Shown in pieces: positions 43,965-53,737 of a stretch of 64,000 nucleotides of DNA. The position numbers and the translations under genes were made by a program. The stretch is from Defluviicoccus sp. bin129 (GTDB lineage: Bacteria; Pseudomonadota; Alphaproteobacteria; MPNO01): the NCBI GenBank assembly GCA_002239065.1, contig MPNO01000014.1, positions 1 to 64,000 of the forward strand. Reading direction: 5' to 3'. Every line of letters begins with the position of its first letter. Position 1 is the stretch's first letter. The notes under the pieces were generated by a model. The model saw nothing but the letters and a program-made list of their open reading frames with translations. It ran no database searches and was not told the DNA's origin.

Positions 43965-44477
43965 CTATACGAGCCAGCCTTCCAGTATCAGGTAGCCGGG
44001 CAGCCATGCGGTCAGCACGCCCTGTATCGAAGTCATGGCTCCCGCCGCCTTGACGATCGGTTTCTGCATCGCCAGCAGCAGGAAGTACATGAACCACAAT
44101 ACCGCCCACGCCGCCCAGCACACGCCCAACCAGTATCCCAGCGCCGAGCTGGCGCCCATGAACTGCACCACGGCCACCGGGACGACGGTGATGGCGACGA
44201 ACAGGCTGTACCAGCCGAGGCCGCGCCCGTCGACGTCCTGGAAACGGTTATAGGCCACCCACAGATAGGTGAAGCTGAACAGCAGCGTCAGCGCCCCCGC
44301 CCTGATCGATTGGTCATCGGCATTGGGCCCGAAGGCCAGATATGCGGCCACGGCCGCGGTGAGGAGACCGGAAAAGATGTTGATGATGGCGATCTCGCGA
44401 TCGCCGATCCGGCCCATCAGCCAGAGCCCGTTCAGGAACAGAACGGCTCCGACATATAGCAGTGCAAGTCCAAGCAT
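43965..44477 (-). CDS. AmiS/UreI family amide or urea channel
   Basis: Membrane protein of 170 residues with about six helices. It begins MLGLALLYVGAVLFLNGLWLMG and has TYLWVAYNRFQDVDGRGLGWYSLFVA, both typical of AmiS/UreI channels, which pass small amides and urea. It lies between the formamidase gene and fmdB on the same strand, so formamide or a short-chain amide is the probable substrate. The 161-base gap before it holds a strong hairpin. Confidence 0.92.
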   Translation of the reverse strand: MLGLALLYVGAVLFLNGLWLMGRIGDREIAIINIFSGLLTAAVAAYLAFGPNADDQSIRAGALTLLFSFTYLWVAYNRFQDVDGRGLGWYSLFVAITVVPVAVVQFMGASSALGYWLGVCWAAWAVLWFMYFLLLAMQKPIVKAAGAMTSIQGVLTAWLPGYLILEGWLV

Positions 44478-44600
44478 GTTCAGGATCTCCGCGTTTCAGG
44501 TGATCCGCAGAGCGGCCGGTTGGGAAGCGGCCGAGCGGCGCTGGGCTGTGTCACGCGGTCCCTCGCCGGTCATCATCTGCGGCCCGGGATGCAAGGCGGC

Positions 44601-44623
44601 GGCGGGGCGATCGCCGCCCCGCC
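44601..44623. other. G/C hairpin between fmdA and amiS
   Basis: GGCGGGGCG (44601-44609) and CGCCCCGCC (44615-44623) form a 9-bp perfect stem 16 bases after the formamidase stop. There is no following T-run, so it is more likely an mRNA-stabilising or partial-termination element that favours formamidase over the channel. Confidence 0.5.
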
Positions 44624-44638
44624 CCCGCCGCACACCGA

Positions 44639-45877
44639 TCAGGTGCAGGACGTTGCGTCTACGCCACTCACCTGGACGCTCGGTCCGGAAGCGTTCGGCC
44701 GGATATCGAAATCGAAGATCTCGGTCGGAACCGCAACCGTGCAGCACGCGTTCGGAATGTCCACGATCCCGCTGACCCGGCCTTCGACCGGCGCGGTGCC
44801 GAGGATCATGTAGGCCTGCTCGCCCGAATAGCCGAATTTCTTGAGATATTCGACCGCGTTCAGGCAGGCGCGCCGATACGCAACCGTTGCATCCAGGTAC
44901 TTCTGCGAGCCGTCATGCTCGTCGACGCAGACCCCCTCGAAGATCAGGTACTCCGAGTAGTGGGGCTCGATCGGGCTCGGCTTGAAGATCGGGTTGGTGA
45001 TCCCGTACTTCTCCACCCCGCCCTTGATCACGTCGACGCCGATGTCGATCCACCCGGCCATCTCGATGGCACCGCAGAAGGTGATCTCGCCATCCCCCTG
45101 CGACCAGTGGATGTCGCCCATCGACAGCCCGCCGCCCGGCATGAAGACCGGGAAGTAGCAGGTCGACCCCCGCGACAGGTTCTTGATGTCGCAGTTGCCG
45201 CCATGCTCGCGCCCCGGAACCGTCCGGGCGCCTTCCAGCCCTGCCGCGCGCCCGGCATCGCCGGACATCTGGCCCATCAGCGCCGTCGTCGTCCCCGCCA
45301 GGCCGTCCGGCAGCGTGGCCAGAGGCGGCACACGGTCCGGATCGGTGTTGAACAGGGCCGACTCCCGGTCATTCCACCGCTTGAGCAGATCGGCGTCAGG
45401 CAGTGTGCCGATCAGCCCGGGATGGATGAGCCCCGGGAAGCGCACGCCGGGAATGTGGCGGGACGTCGTGTAGATGCCGTGGAAGTCCCAGCACGCCTTG
45501 CGCGCGTCGGGGAAATGCTTGTCCAGGAACCCGCCGCCGTTCTCCAGCGCGAAGATCCCGGTAAACCCCCACTTCGAGTCTTCCAGCCAGCCGATGTCGT
45601 TGATGTCGACCACCAACAGGTCGCCCGGCTCGGCGCCTTCGACGCCAAAGGGTCCGCTCAGATAGTGCACTTTCGAAAGATCGACATCGCGGATGTCGTT
45701 GGCAGATTCGTCGTTGTTGATCTGCCCTCCGGTCCAGTCGTAGCACTCGACCCGGAACTCGTCGCCGGGCTTGAAGTTCTCCACTATCGGGATGTCGGGA
45801 TGCCAGCGATTATGAGTTTTTACTGCTTGATCCTCGGGCCATTTATCCATTTCGGCCCGAAACACAGTATTAGCCAT
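44639..45877 (-). CDS. fmdA: formamidase
   Basis: Acetamidase/formamidase, 412 residues, the usual size. It releases ammonia and formate from formamide. Family stretches are GGQINNDESANDIRDVDLSKVHYLSGPF near the N-terminus, FPGLIHPGLIGT, EHGGNCDIKNLSRGS and MSMGDIHWSQGDGEITFCGAIEMAG (as GLSMGDIHWSQGDGE), which carry the metal and catalytic residues. ATG 45877 follows GGAGGAAG. It heads an operon with the AmiS-type channel and FmdB. A relatively A/T-rich promoter region lies upstream, divergent from fabD, with tandem CAACCTTGA repeats at 46024-46040. Confidence 0.94.
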   Translation of the reverse strand: MANTVFRAEMDKWPEDQAVKTHNRWHPDIPIVENFKPGDEFRVECYDWTGGQINNDESANDIRDVDLSKVHYLSGPFGVEGAEPGDLLVVDINDIGWLEDSKWGFTGIFALENGGGFLDKHFPDARKACWDFHGIYTTSRHIPGVRFPGLIHPGLIGTLPDADLLKRWNDRESALFNTDPDRVPPLATLPDGLAGTTTALMGQMSGDAGRAAGLEGARTVPGREHGGNCDIKNLSRGSTCYFPVFMPGGGLSMGDIHWSQGDGEITFCGAIEMAGWIDIGVDVIKGGVEKYGITNPIFKPSPIEPHYSEYLIFEGVCVDEHDGSQKYLDATVAYRRACLNAVEYLKKFGYSGEQAYMILGTAPVEGRVSGIVDIPNACCTVAVPTEIFDFDIRPNASGPSVQVSGVDATSCT

Positions 45878-46149
45878 GGCTTCCTCCGTTCTTTGATTAT
45901 CTTGTCTTGTCAGCCTCCTTGCGACACGGCCTTGCTGCGGGGGTCTGGAGCCCCCTTTTCCCCGGTCGCTATGAAATTTATGGCCGGGGACACCAGGACG
46001 GTGGCACATTGATGGGGCATTTGCAACCTTGACAACCTTGACAGGGTACCGCCCCGGCGGGCGCTCGGCTTGACACGGCGCAGGGGCCGATGTCTGTTGT
46101 CGCGACCGGCCCCGGCCGGTTCTCCCCTCCGGGCTTCAGCGGGACAGGT

Positions 46150-47075
46150 ATGACGATCGCCTTTGTCTTTCCGGGGCAGGGCTCCCAGGCGGTGGGCATG
46201 GGCGAGGCGTTCCTCGCCGCCTTCCCGGTCGCCAGGGAGACCCTGGAAGAGGTCGACGACGCGCTCGGGCAGAACCTGTCGCGCATGATCCGCCAGGGTC
46301 CCGAGGAGGACCTCAGGCTGACCGAGAACGCGCAGCCCGCGCTGATGGCGGTCAGCATCGCGGTGCTCCGGGTGCTCGCCCGGGAGACCGGGTTCGACAT
46401 GGCCGGGCGGGTGAGCCATGTCGCCGGCCATTCGCTCGGCGAGTACTCCGCGCTCGCCGCCGCGGGCAGCTTCTCGCTGGCGGACGCGGCGCGGCTCCTG
46501 AAGACCCGCGGGCGGGCGATGCAGGAGGCGGGGGCGCGATGGCGGCCCTGCTCGGCGCCACGCTCGACCAGGCGGGCGAGATCGCGTCCGAGGCGGCCGA
46601 ACGCCAGGTCTGCGACATCGCCAACGACAACGCGCCCGGCCAGGTGGTGCTCTCCGGCAATGTCGAGGCGGTGGAACGCGCGGTGGCGCTCGCCAAGGAG
46701 CGCGGCGTCCGGCGCGCCGTCATGCTGCCGGTTTCGGCGCCGTTCCATTGCCGTCTGTTGCAGCCCGCGGCCGAGGCGATGCAGGACGCGCTCGCGGAAA
46801 CCGGGGTGAACCCGCCCGAACCGGCGCTGGTGGCCAATGTCTCCGCCGAACCGGTCTCCGACCCCGACGAAATCCGCGAATTGCTGGTCGCCCAGGTGAC
46901 CGGACGCGTGCGCTGGCGCGAATGCGTGCTGGCGATGCGCGATGCGGGGGTCGAAACGACGGTCGAGCTCGGCGCGGGGAAGGTGCTCACCGGGCTCGCC
47001 CGGCGCATCGATCCCGACCTCCGCGCGCTTTCCGTGGAAGGCCCCGACGACCTCGAGGCGCTGTTGACGCTCTGA
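46150..47075 (+). CDS. fabD: malonyl-CoA:ACP transacylase, frameshifted as assembled
   Basis: FabD loads malonyl groups onto acyl carrier protein for fatty acid synthesis. The first frame from ATG 46150 carries FVFPGQGSQAVGMG and the catalytic-Ser motif GHSLGEYSAL; the second frame carries the active-site His (APFHC) and the C-terminus to 47075. The break lies near 46525-46540, where relatives have five residues between GRAMQEA and GAMAALLG; here two bases remain in a G-run. Restoring 13 bases would give a 312-residue protein, close to the normal length. The gene is essential in most bacteria and is followed by intact fabG, acpP and fabF, so a sequencing or assembly error is more likely than loss. 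Confidence 0.88.
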
Positions 47076-47094
47076 CAACCGCAGGCCCAAGCAC

Positions 47095-47832
47095 ATGTTC
47101 GATCTCGCAGACAGGCGCGCGCTGGTCACCGGGGCTTCCGGCGGTATCGGCGGCGCGGTGGCCGAGGCCCTCCATCGCCAGGGAGCGACGGTGGCGCTGG
47201 CCGGGCGCAACCGCGAGGCGCTGGAGGAGCGCGCTACCGCGCTCGGCGAGCGCGCCCATGCGCTCGTCGCCGACCTCGCCGATGCGGACGCGACCGACGG
47301 ACTCGCGGCGGCGGCGGCCGAGGCGATGGGCGGGATCGACATCCTGGTCAACAACGCCGGGCTTGCGCGCGACAACCTGTTCGTGCGGGTCAGGGACGAG
47401 GACTGGCGCGGCGTGCTCGAGGTCAACCTCACCGCCGGGTTCCGGCTCGCCCGCGCGGCGTTGCGCGGCATGATGCGGGCGCGCTGGGGCCGGATCGTCG
47501 CCATCACCTCGATCGTCGGCCAGACCGGCAATCCCGGGCAGGCCAACTACGCCGCCGCCAAGGCCGGCATGACCGGGATGAGCAAGGCGCTCGCCGCCGA
47601 GGTCGCGGCGCGCAACATCACCGTCAACTGCGTGGCGCCAGGCTTCATCGACACCGCGATGACGCAGGGGCTGGGCGAGGAGCAGACCGCGCGGCTGGCC
47701 GAGCGGATACCCGCCGGCCGGCTGGGCACGCCCGGGGATGTCGCGGCTTGCGTGGTCTTCCTGGCGAGCGACGAAGCGGCCTACGTCACCGGGCAGACGA
47801 TCAGCGTCAATGGCGGGATGGCCATGCTGTAG
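47095..47832 (+). CDS. fabG: 3-oxoacyl-ACP reductase
   Basis: NADPH-dependent reductase of the fatty acid elongation cycle, 245 residues, short-chain dehydrogenase fold. Motifs: TGASGGIGGAVAEAL at the cofactor site, ILVNNAGLARDNLFVR, and the catalytic YxxxK as YAAAKAGM preceded by the conserved Ser. It follows fabD by 19 bases and precedes acpP by 137 bases, the classical fab order. Confidence 0.96.
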   Translation: MFDLADRRALVTGASGGIGGAVAEALHRQGATVALAGRNREALEERATALGERAHALVADLADADATDGLAAAAAEAMGGIDILVNNAGLARDNLFVRVRDEDWRGVLEVNLTAGFRLARAALRGMMRARWGRIVAITSIVGQTGNPGQANYAAAKAGMTGMSKALAAEVAARNITVNCVAPGFIDTAMTQGLGEEQTARLAERIPAGRLGTPGDVAACVVFLASDEAAYVTGQTISVNGGMAML

Positions 47833-47969
47833 GAGGCCGCCGGATTCGGCCGCGCGCTGGCAAGTGCATAGCGACTGTGATAGGTATCGGATCTCACCTT
47901 GCGGCCAAGTAGCGCGTCGGACCTTCCCCCGTGTCGGGTCCGGCGTTTACCACACCGAGGAACCCTGAC

Positions 47970-48209
47970 ATGAGCGACACTTCCAACCGTGTAAAGAAGA
48001 TCGTGGTCGAGCATCTTGGCGTCGACGAAGCCAAGGTCACCGACAATGCGAGCTTCATCGACGACCTCGGCGCCGACAGCCTCGACACCGTCGAACTCGT
48101 GATGGCGTTCGAGGAGGAGTTCGGCTGCGAGATCCCGGATGACGCGGCTGAGAAGATTCTGACTGTCAAGGATGCGATCAACTTCATCGAAGAAAACGCG
48201 GACGCCTGA
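47970..48209 (+). CDS. acpP: acyl carrier protein
   Basis: Acyl carrier protein, 79 residues, very acidic. The phosphopantetheine attachment site is the Ser in [22 protein letters not shown] 47970 follows CGAGGAACC. Codon choice is conspicuously less biased toward G/C-third positions in places, as often in highly expressed short genes. It lies between fabG and fabF. Confidence 0.98.
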   Translation: MSDTSNRVKKIVVEHLGVDEAKVTDNASFIDDLGADSLDTVELVMAFEEEFGCEIPDDAAEKILTVKDAINFIEENADA

Positions 48210-48281
48210 CCCGGACGGCGATCGCGCTGAGAGGGCAAGCGATGCGCGGCCTGCGATGAAGCAGCAACGGCCGATGCGGCC

Positions 48282-49544
48282 ATGAGACGCGTAGTCATTA
48301 CCGGACTCGGCCTGGTGACCCCGCTGGGGGCAGGCGTGGGGCATGTCTGGACGCGCCTGATAAACGGCGAATCGGGCATCGCGGCGGTGCAGGGCTTCGA
48401 TGTCTCCGACCTGCCCTGCAAGATCGCCGGCAGCGTTCCCGTCGGCGAGGGGGGCGAGGGGCGGTTCGACCCCGAAACGGTGGTGAGCGCCAAGGACCGG
48501 CGCAAGATGGACGACTTCATCGTCTACGCCCTGGGCGCCGCGGCCGAGGCGGTCGAGGATTCGGGCTGGACGCCGGAGCGGGAAGAGGACCGCGAGAGGA
48601 CGGGCGTGCTGATCGGCTCGGGGATCGGCGGCCTCAAGTTCATCTGCGACGGCTCGATCACCATGGACCAGCGCGGCCCGCGCCGGGTGACGCCGTTCTT
48701 CATCCCGGCCAGCCTGATCAACCTGGCTTCGGGGCAGGTCTCGATCCGCTACGGCTACAAGGGCCCCAACCACTCGGTGGTGACCGCCTGCGCGACCGGG
48801 GCGCATGCGATCGGCGATGCCGCGCGGATGATCATGCTCGACGATGCCGACGTGATGGTCGCCGGCGGCGCCGAAGCGGCGGTGTGCCGGATCGGCATCG
48901 CCGGCTTCGCGGCGGCGCGGGCGCTCTCGACCGGTTTCAACGACACCCCCGAACGCGCCTCACGCCCGTGGGACCGCGACCGCGACGGGTTCGTGATGGG
49001 CGAGGGCGCCGGCATCGTCGTGCTGGAGGAGATGGAGCACGCGAAGCGGCGCGGCGCCAGGATTTACGGCGAGGTCGTGGGCTACGGCATGTCGGGGGAC
49101 GCGCACCACATCACCTCGCCGCCGGAAGACGGAAACGGCGGCTACCGTTCGATGATGGCCGCTCTCAAGCGGGCGCGGCTGAATACCGACGAGATCGACT
49201 ACATCAACGCGCACGGCACCTCGACGCCGCTCGGCGACGAGATCGAGCTCGGCGCGGTCAAGCGGGCGTTCGGCGACGACGCCTACGCCCTGTCGATGTC
49301 GTCGACCAAGTCGGCGATCGGCCACCTGCTCGGCGCCGCCGGCAGCGTCGAGGCGATCTTTTCGATCATGGCGGTCAACGAGGGCGTGGTTCCGCCCACG
49401 CTGAACCTCGACAACCCCTCGGAAGGCTGCGACCTCGACCTCGTGCCGCGGCAGGCCCGGGAACGCCCGGTCCGCAACGCGCTGTCCAACTCCTTCGGGT
49501 TCGGCGGCACGAACGCTTCCCTGATTTTCGCCCTGCCGCCCTGA
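48282..49544 (+). CDS. fabF: 3-oxoacyl-ACP synthase II
   Basis: Elongating beta-ketoacyl-ACP synthase, 420 residues. The nucleophile Cys lies in [16 protein letters not shown], the His residues in [11 protein letters not shown] and [12 protein letters not shown], so the Cys-His-His triad is intact. [10 protein letters not shown] closes the family signature. It starts at ATG 48282, 72 bases after acpP. mltG follows 16 bases later, continuing the operon. Confidence 0.97.
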   Translation: MRRVVITGLGLVTPLGAGVGHVWTRLINGESGIAAVQGFDVSDLPCKIAGSVPVGEGGEGRFDPETVVSAKDRRKMDDFIVYALGAAAEAVEDSGWTPEREEDRERTGVLIGSGIGGLKFICDGSITMDQRGPRRVTPFFIPASLINLASGQVSIRYGYKGPNHSVVTACATGAHAIGDAARMIMLDDADVMVAGGAEAAVCRIGIAGFAAARALSTGFNDTPERASRPWDRDRDGFVMGEGAGIVVLEEMEHAKRRGARIYGEVVGYGMSGDAHHITSPPEDGNGGYRSMMAALKRARLNTDEIDYINAHGTSTPLGDEIELGAVKRAFGDDAYALSMSSTKSAIGHLLGAAGSVEAIFSIMAVNEGVVPPTLNLDNPSEGCDLDLVPRQARERPVRNALSNSFGFGGTNASLIFALPP

Positions 49545-49560
49545 TCGGCAGGCCGCGCCG

Positions 49561-50589
49561 GTGTTTCGGCTTGCCCTCCACGCGGCTGTGTTCGGCTCGC
49601 TCGGGGCGGCCCTGTTCCTGCTCGTCTTCGCCTGGCGCGCGCATGTCGGGTTCACCGAGCCGGGGCCGCTCGCCGCCGCCGAGACGGTCGTCATCCCGAA
49701 AGGCGCGGGGGTCGAGCGGATCGCGACGATGCTTCATGCAAGCGGGGTCGTCGGCGACCGGTTCCTGTTCGCGGCCGGCGCCCGGCTGACCGGGCGCGGC
49801 CGGGCGATGCGCGCGGGCGAGTACCGCTTCCCGGCCGGCATCTCGATCGGCCGGGCCATCGCCCTGCTGGCCAGCGGCGAGACCGTCAAGCGCAGGCTCA
49901 CCGTCGCCGAGGGGCTCACCGTGAGCCAGGCGCTCGGTCTCGTCGCCGCCGATGGCGGGCTCGTCGGCGATCTCCCGGCCGGCGTTCCGGAGGGGTCGCT
50001 GCTGCCGGAGACCTATTTCTTCTCGCTCGGCGACAGCCGCGCGGCGCTCATCCGGCGGATGCGCGAATCGATGCGGGAGACGCTGCGCTCGCTGTGGGAA
50101 CGGCGCGCCCCCGACCTCGCGCTCGCGAGCCCGGAAGAAGCCCTGGTGCTCGCCTCGATCGTCGAACGCGAGACCGCGCGTCCGGACGAGCGGGCGCGCG
50201 TCTCCGCGGTGTTCCACAACCGGCTGCGCCGGGGGATGCGCCTGCAATCGGACCCCACGGTGGTCTACGCCCTGACCCGGGGCGAGGCGCCGCTGGGACG
50301 GCCGCTCGGCCGGGCCGATCTGCGGGTCGCCTCGCCCTACAACACCTACCGGGTGCATGGCCTGCCGCCCGGGCCGATCGCCAACCCGGGCCGCGCCTCG
50401 ATCGAGGCGGCGCTTCATCCCGCGCGCACGGACGAGCTCTATTTCGTCGCCGACGGCAGCGGCGGGCATGCCTTCGCCCGCACGCTCTCGGAACATCTTC
50501 GCAACGTCGCCCGCTGGCGGCGAATCGAACGCGAACGCAGGGAGAGGTCGCGGACATCTCCGGGCGCGATCAGCCCGCCTCCCGGCTGA
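49561..50589 (+). CDS. mltG: endolytic murein transglycosylase MltG
   Basis: Membrane-anchored lytic transglycosylase that cuts nascent peptidoglycan strands, 342 residues from GTG 49561. It has an N-terminal transmembrane helix (about 6-25), a LysM-like segment ([22 protein letters not shown]) and the YceG domain with the catalytic Glu in [26 protein letters not shown]. The motif [10 protein letters not shown] and [18 protein letters not shown] are typical. The gene converges on rmuC, with 33-base tandem repeats at the junction. Confidence 0.94.
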   Translation: MFRLALHAAVFGSLGAALFLLVFAWRAHVGFTEPGPLAAAETVVIPKGAGVERIATMLHASGVVGDRFLFAAGARLTGRGRAMRAGEYRFPAGISIGRAIALLASGETVKRRLTVAEGLTVSQALGLVAADGGLVGDLPAGVPEGSLLPETYFFSLGDSRAALIRRMRESMRETLRSLWERRAPDLALASPEEALVLASIVERETARPDERARVSAVFHNRLRRGMRLQSDPTVVYALTRGEAPLGRPLGRADLRVASPYNTYRVHGLPPGPIANPGRASIEAALHPARTDELYFVADGSGGHAFARTLSEHLRNVARWRRIERERRERSRTSPGAISPPPG

Positions 50590-50672
50590 TCCGCGGGCGC
50601 GGCTATCGCGCCGCCCGGCCGATCCGCGAGCGCGGCTACTCCGCCGCCGGGCTGACCGGCGGGCGCGGCTCC
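50584..50672. repeat. 33-bp imperfect tandem repeat at mltG-rmuC junction
   Basis: Three successive copies (from 50584, 50617 and 50650) share the pattern GGCTGATCCGCGGGCGCGGC with drift. The period, 33 bases, is a multiple of three, and the last copies overlap the 3' end of rmuC, where they encode part of the Pro/Ala-rich tail. It looks like slippage in G/C-rich DNA at a convergent gene junction. Confidence 0.6.
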
Positions 50673-51997
50673 ACGGCCGATTCCGGCGATGCCCCGATGG
50701 CGAGGTCGCGGTCTTCGCGCGGCAATCGGATATCGGTATCGATCGGCCGCGCCTCGGCCAGCGGACGGGACGCCCCCTCGACTTCGAGCTCGGAGAAGCG
50801 GCGCGCCTGCGGCATCACCCGCGTTTCCAGGCTGCCCACGAACTCGTTGTAGCTGCCGACCGAGCGCGCGATGTCCTTGCCCAGCTCCACGATGTGGCCG
50901 CCCATCGTGCTCATCCGCTGGTAGAGGACCTGGCCGAGCCGGGCGACCTCTCTGGCGTTGTCCGCCACCTTCTCCTGGCGCCAGCCGAAGGCGACGGTCT
51001 TGGCGAGGCCGAGCATCACCGTCGGGGTCACGATGAGCACGTTGGATCTCAGCGCCTCCTCGTAGAGTTCCGGATAGCGCTCGATCGCGGCGGCGTAGAA
51101 ATTGTCGCCCGGGACGAACATCACCACGAAGTCGGGCGTGATCTTGTGCGCGCGCCGGCACGCCTCCCAATAGGCCTTTTCGCCGAGCCGCCGCATATGC
51201 GTGCGAAGCTGCCGGGCATGGCGCTCCATATGCGCTTCGCGCGTGTCCTCGTCCTCCGCCTCCATCGCGTCCAGATAGGCCGCGAGCGAGGTCTTGGCAT
51301 CGACCACCATGTAGCGCTCGCCGGGCAGGCGGATGATCACGTCCGGGCGGAGGACGCCCGATTCCTCGCTCAGCGACTGCTCGCGGACGAAGTCGCAATG
51401 CTCGGTCATCCCGGACAGCTCGAGCACGTTCCGCAGCGTCTCCTCGCCCCAGCGCCCGCGTGTCTTGGGCGCCGCGCGCAGCGCGTTGACCAGCCGCGCC
51501 GCCTCGCCCCGGACCCGCTCCTGGCCGTCGACGACGTTCTTGAGCTCGTTGGTGAGGCTGCCGTAATGCTCCCTGCGGGTCTTTTCGATCTCTTCCAGGT
51601 TCTTGCGCCACTCGGCCAGCGCCGTCTTGATCGGCTTGAGCTCGCCGTCGACCCGTTCGCGGTGCTTGTCGAACACCTCGTTGGCGATACCGAGAAAGGA
51701 TGTCTGGTTGTCCTTGAGCGCCTGCTGGGCGAGCGCCTTGAGTTCCTTCTCGATGTCGCCGCGGACCCGTTCGAGGGCCGCGATCTTCTCGCGCTGCGCG
51801 CGCTCCGCCTCCTCGGTCCTCGACCGGCTGGCCGCCAGCGCGACGCGTTCGGCCTCGAGATCGCGCGCCATCGAGTCCGCGCGCTGGCGTTCCGCGTCGC
51901 GCGCGGCGGCGAGGCGCGCCATCTCGCCCCGCCGCGCCAGCCAGACGATGGCCGCGCCCGCCGCGAGACCGAGCAGCGCTGCAATCATCGGATCCAT
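50636..51997 (-). CDS. rmuC: DNA recombination protein RmuC family
   Basis: RmuC-type protein, 453 residues: an N-terminal hydrophobic anchor (about 4-20), a long coiled coil (about 25-170) and a C-terminal nuclease-like domain with GRWGEETLRNVLELSGM, VIIRLPGERYMVVDAKTSLAAYLDA and the FVPGDNFYAAAI segment. The family limits inversions at short repeats and is predicted to be a membrane-tethered PD-(D/E)XK enzyme. It is divergent from yicC. Confidence 0.93.
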   Translation of the reverse strand: MDPMIAALLGLAAGAAIVWLARRGEMARLAAARDAERQRADSMARDLEAERVALAASRSRTEEAERAQREKIAALERVRGDIEKELKALAQQALKDNQTSFLGIANEVFDKHRERVDGELKPIKTALAEWRKNLEEIEKTRREHYGSLTNELKNVVDGQERVRGEAARLVNALRAAPKTRGRWGEETLRNVLELSGMTEHCDFVREQSLSEESGVLRPDVIIRLPGERYMVVDAKTSLAAYLDAMEAEDEDTREAHMERHARQLRTHMRRLGEKAYWEACRRAHKITPDFVVMFVPGDNFYAAAIERYPELYEEALRSNVLIVTPTVMLGLAKTVAFGWRQEKVADNAREVARLGQVLYQRMSTMGGHIVELGKDIARSVGSYNEFVGSLETRVMPQARRFSELEVEGASRPLAEARPIDTDIRLPREDRDLAIGASPESAVEPRPPVSPAAE

Positions 51998-52211
51998 CGG
52001 GAACCCCCATCGACGCCGGTCCCGAATCTACGCCTCGCCGGAGGAAGACGCGAGCCGCGCGATTCGTTTGCGGCATCGGCGGTCTGTACTGTAGAAACCT
52101 CGCCGCGAGGCGGCGGAGTCCTCTGCCTTGCAATGCCACGGACAACGCGAAACGGACATGGCCGAGGCCCAAGCGACCGGAATTGCCGAGGAGGTAGCCG
52201 AACCGGCCGCC

Positions 52212-53096
52212 ATGCTCCACAGCATGACCGGTTTCGCCCGGGCCGAGGGCGGCGAGGACGGCGCGAGCTGGGCCTGGGAGGCGAGAAGCGTCAACGCGCG
52301 CAACCTCGATATCCGGGTTCGCCTGCCGCACGGGCATGACGCGCTCGAGCCCAGGGCGCGCGGCCTCGCCGCCGAGCGGTTCAGCCGCGGCTCGCTGTCC
52401 CTCCATTTGTCGATCCGGCAGGTCGAGCGCGCCCCCGACATCCGGGTGAACGAGGCGGTGCTGGAGCGGCTGGCGGCGATCCACCGGTCCTGGCGGGACC
52501 GGGTCGGCGCGCCTCCCGCGCGGCTCGAGGCGCTGATGGCGTTGCCCGGAGTCCTGGAACGGGTGGAGGCGGAGGAGACCGCCGCCGAGCGCGAAGCCCG
52601 CCACGACGCCATCGCGGCCACGCTGGCGACCGCGCTCGAAGCGCTTGCCGGCGCCCGCCGCGAGGAAGGCCGCCGTATCGCGGCGGTGCTGGAGCGGCAT
52701 ATCGAGCGGATCGACGCGCTGTCGGCCGAGGCCGCGTCCACCGCCGCGCTGCAGCCCGGGCGGATCCGCGACCGGGTCCGCGAGCAGATCGCGGCGCTGC
52801 TCGACTCCAGCCCGCCGGTCGCCGAGGACCGGCTGGCGCAGGAGGTCGCCTATCTCGCCGCGCGCGCCGACACGGGCGAGGAGACCGACCGGCTGATCGG
52901 GCATGTGGCGGCCGCGCGGGACCTGCTGGCCGAAGGCGGGCCGGTCGGCCGGCGGCTCGATTTCCTGTGCCAGGAATTCAACCGCGAAGCCAACACGCTG
53001 TGCTCGAAATCGACCGATCTCGCCCTGACTCGGATCGGCCTCGATCTCAAGGCGGCGGTCGAGGGGCTCCGCGAACAGGTCCAGAACCTCGAATAG
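52212..53096 (+). CDS. YicC family endoribonuclease-like protein
   Basis: YicC family protein. The hallmark N-terminus MLHSMTGFARAEG...WEARSVNARNLDIRVRLP and the C-terminal RRLDFLCQEFNREANTLCSKS are intact. ATG 52212 gives 294 residues, close to the family length; an in-frame ATG at 52158 would add 18 residues that have no family match. Enterobacterial YicC is linked to RNA decay. The gene lies two bases before gmk on the same strand, the usual alphaproteobacterial arrangement. Confidence 0.9.
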   Translation: MLHSMTGFARAEGGEDGASWAWEARSVNARNLDIRVRLPHGHDALEPRARGLAAERFSRGSLSLHLSIRQVERAPDIRVNEAVLERLAAIHRSWRDRVGAPPARLEALMALPGVLERVEAEETAAEREARHDAIAATLATALEALAGARREEGRRIAAVLERHIERIDALSAEAASTAALQPGRIRDRVREQIAALLDSSPPVAEDRLAQEVAYLAARADTGEETDRLIGHVAAARDLLAEGGPVGRRLDFLCQEFNREANTLCSKSTDLALTRIGLDLKAAVEGLREQVQNLE

Positions 53097-53098
53097 CC

Positions 53099-53737
53099 AT
53101 GGGCGGGAACGGGATTCGCCGCCGCGGGCTCATGCTGGTCCTGTCCTCGCCGTCGGGGGCGGGCAAGACCACCATCTCGCGGCTGCTGCTGGAATCCGAT
53201 GACAACCTCGCGCTGTCGATCTCGGTGACCACGCGCCCCAAGCGCCCGGACGAGGTCGACGGGCGCGACTACCGGTTCGTCGACCCCGCCGCGTTCGCGA
53301 AGATGCGGCAGGCCGGCGAATTGCTGGAGAATGCGCAGGTGTTCGGATACGACTACGGCACGCCGCTGGCTCCCGTGGAGAGCGCGCTCGCCGAGGGTCG
53401 GGACGTCCTGTTCGACATCGACTGGCAGGGTGCGCGCCAGCTCGTCGACGCGGCGCCGAACGACCTGGTCAGCATCTTCATCCTGCCGCCCTCTTCGGCA
53501 GAGTTGCATGCCCGCCTCAGACGGCGCGCCCAGGACCCGGACGATGTGGTCGCCGAGCGCATGCGGCGGGCGCCCGACGAGATCAGTCACTGGAACGAAT
53601 TCAATTTCGTCGTCGTCAACCGCGACATCCAGGAGAGCGTCGGGAGCGTGCGGGCGATCCTCGCGGCGGAGCGGCTGCGCCGCGAGCGGCAGATCGGCCT
53701 CCCCGACTTCGTCAGGCGGCTGTGCGAGGATCTCTGA
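53099..53737 (+). CDS. gmk: guanylate kinase
   Basis: GMP kinase, 212 residues. The P-loop SSPSGAGKTTISRLLL (about 16-31) and the GMP-binding region SISVTTRPKRPDEVDGRDYRFV are complete, with GYDYGTP and DIDWQGARQL downstream. ATG 53099 lies two bases after the yicC stop. Its 3' end overlaps convergent rsmA by 26 bases. Confidence 0.96.
   Translation: MGGNGIRRRGLMLVLSSPSGAGKTTISRLLLESDDNLALSISVTTRPKRPDEVDGRDYRFVDPAAFAKMRQAGELLENAQVFGYDYGTPLAPVESALAEGRDVLFDIDWQGARQLVDAAPNDLVSIFILPPSSAELHARLRRRAQDPDDVVAERMRRAPDEISHWNEFNFVVVNRDIQESVGSVRAILAAERLRRERQIGLPDFVRRLCEDL

Noticed and set aside
46029-46098. fabD promoter from three TTGACA hexamers upstream
   Set aside because: None has an acceptable -10 hexamer at 16-18 bases; two belong to a short tandem repeat.
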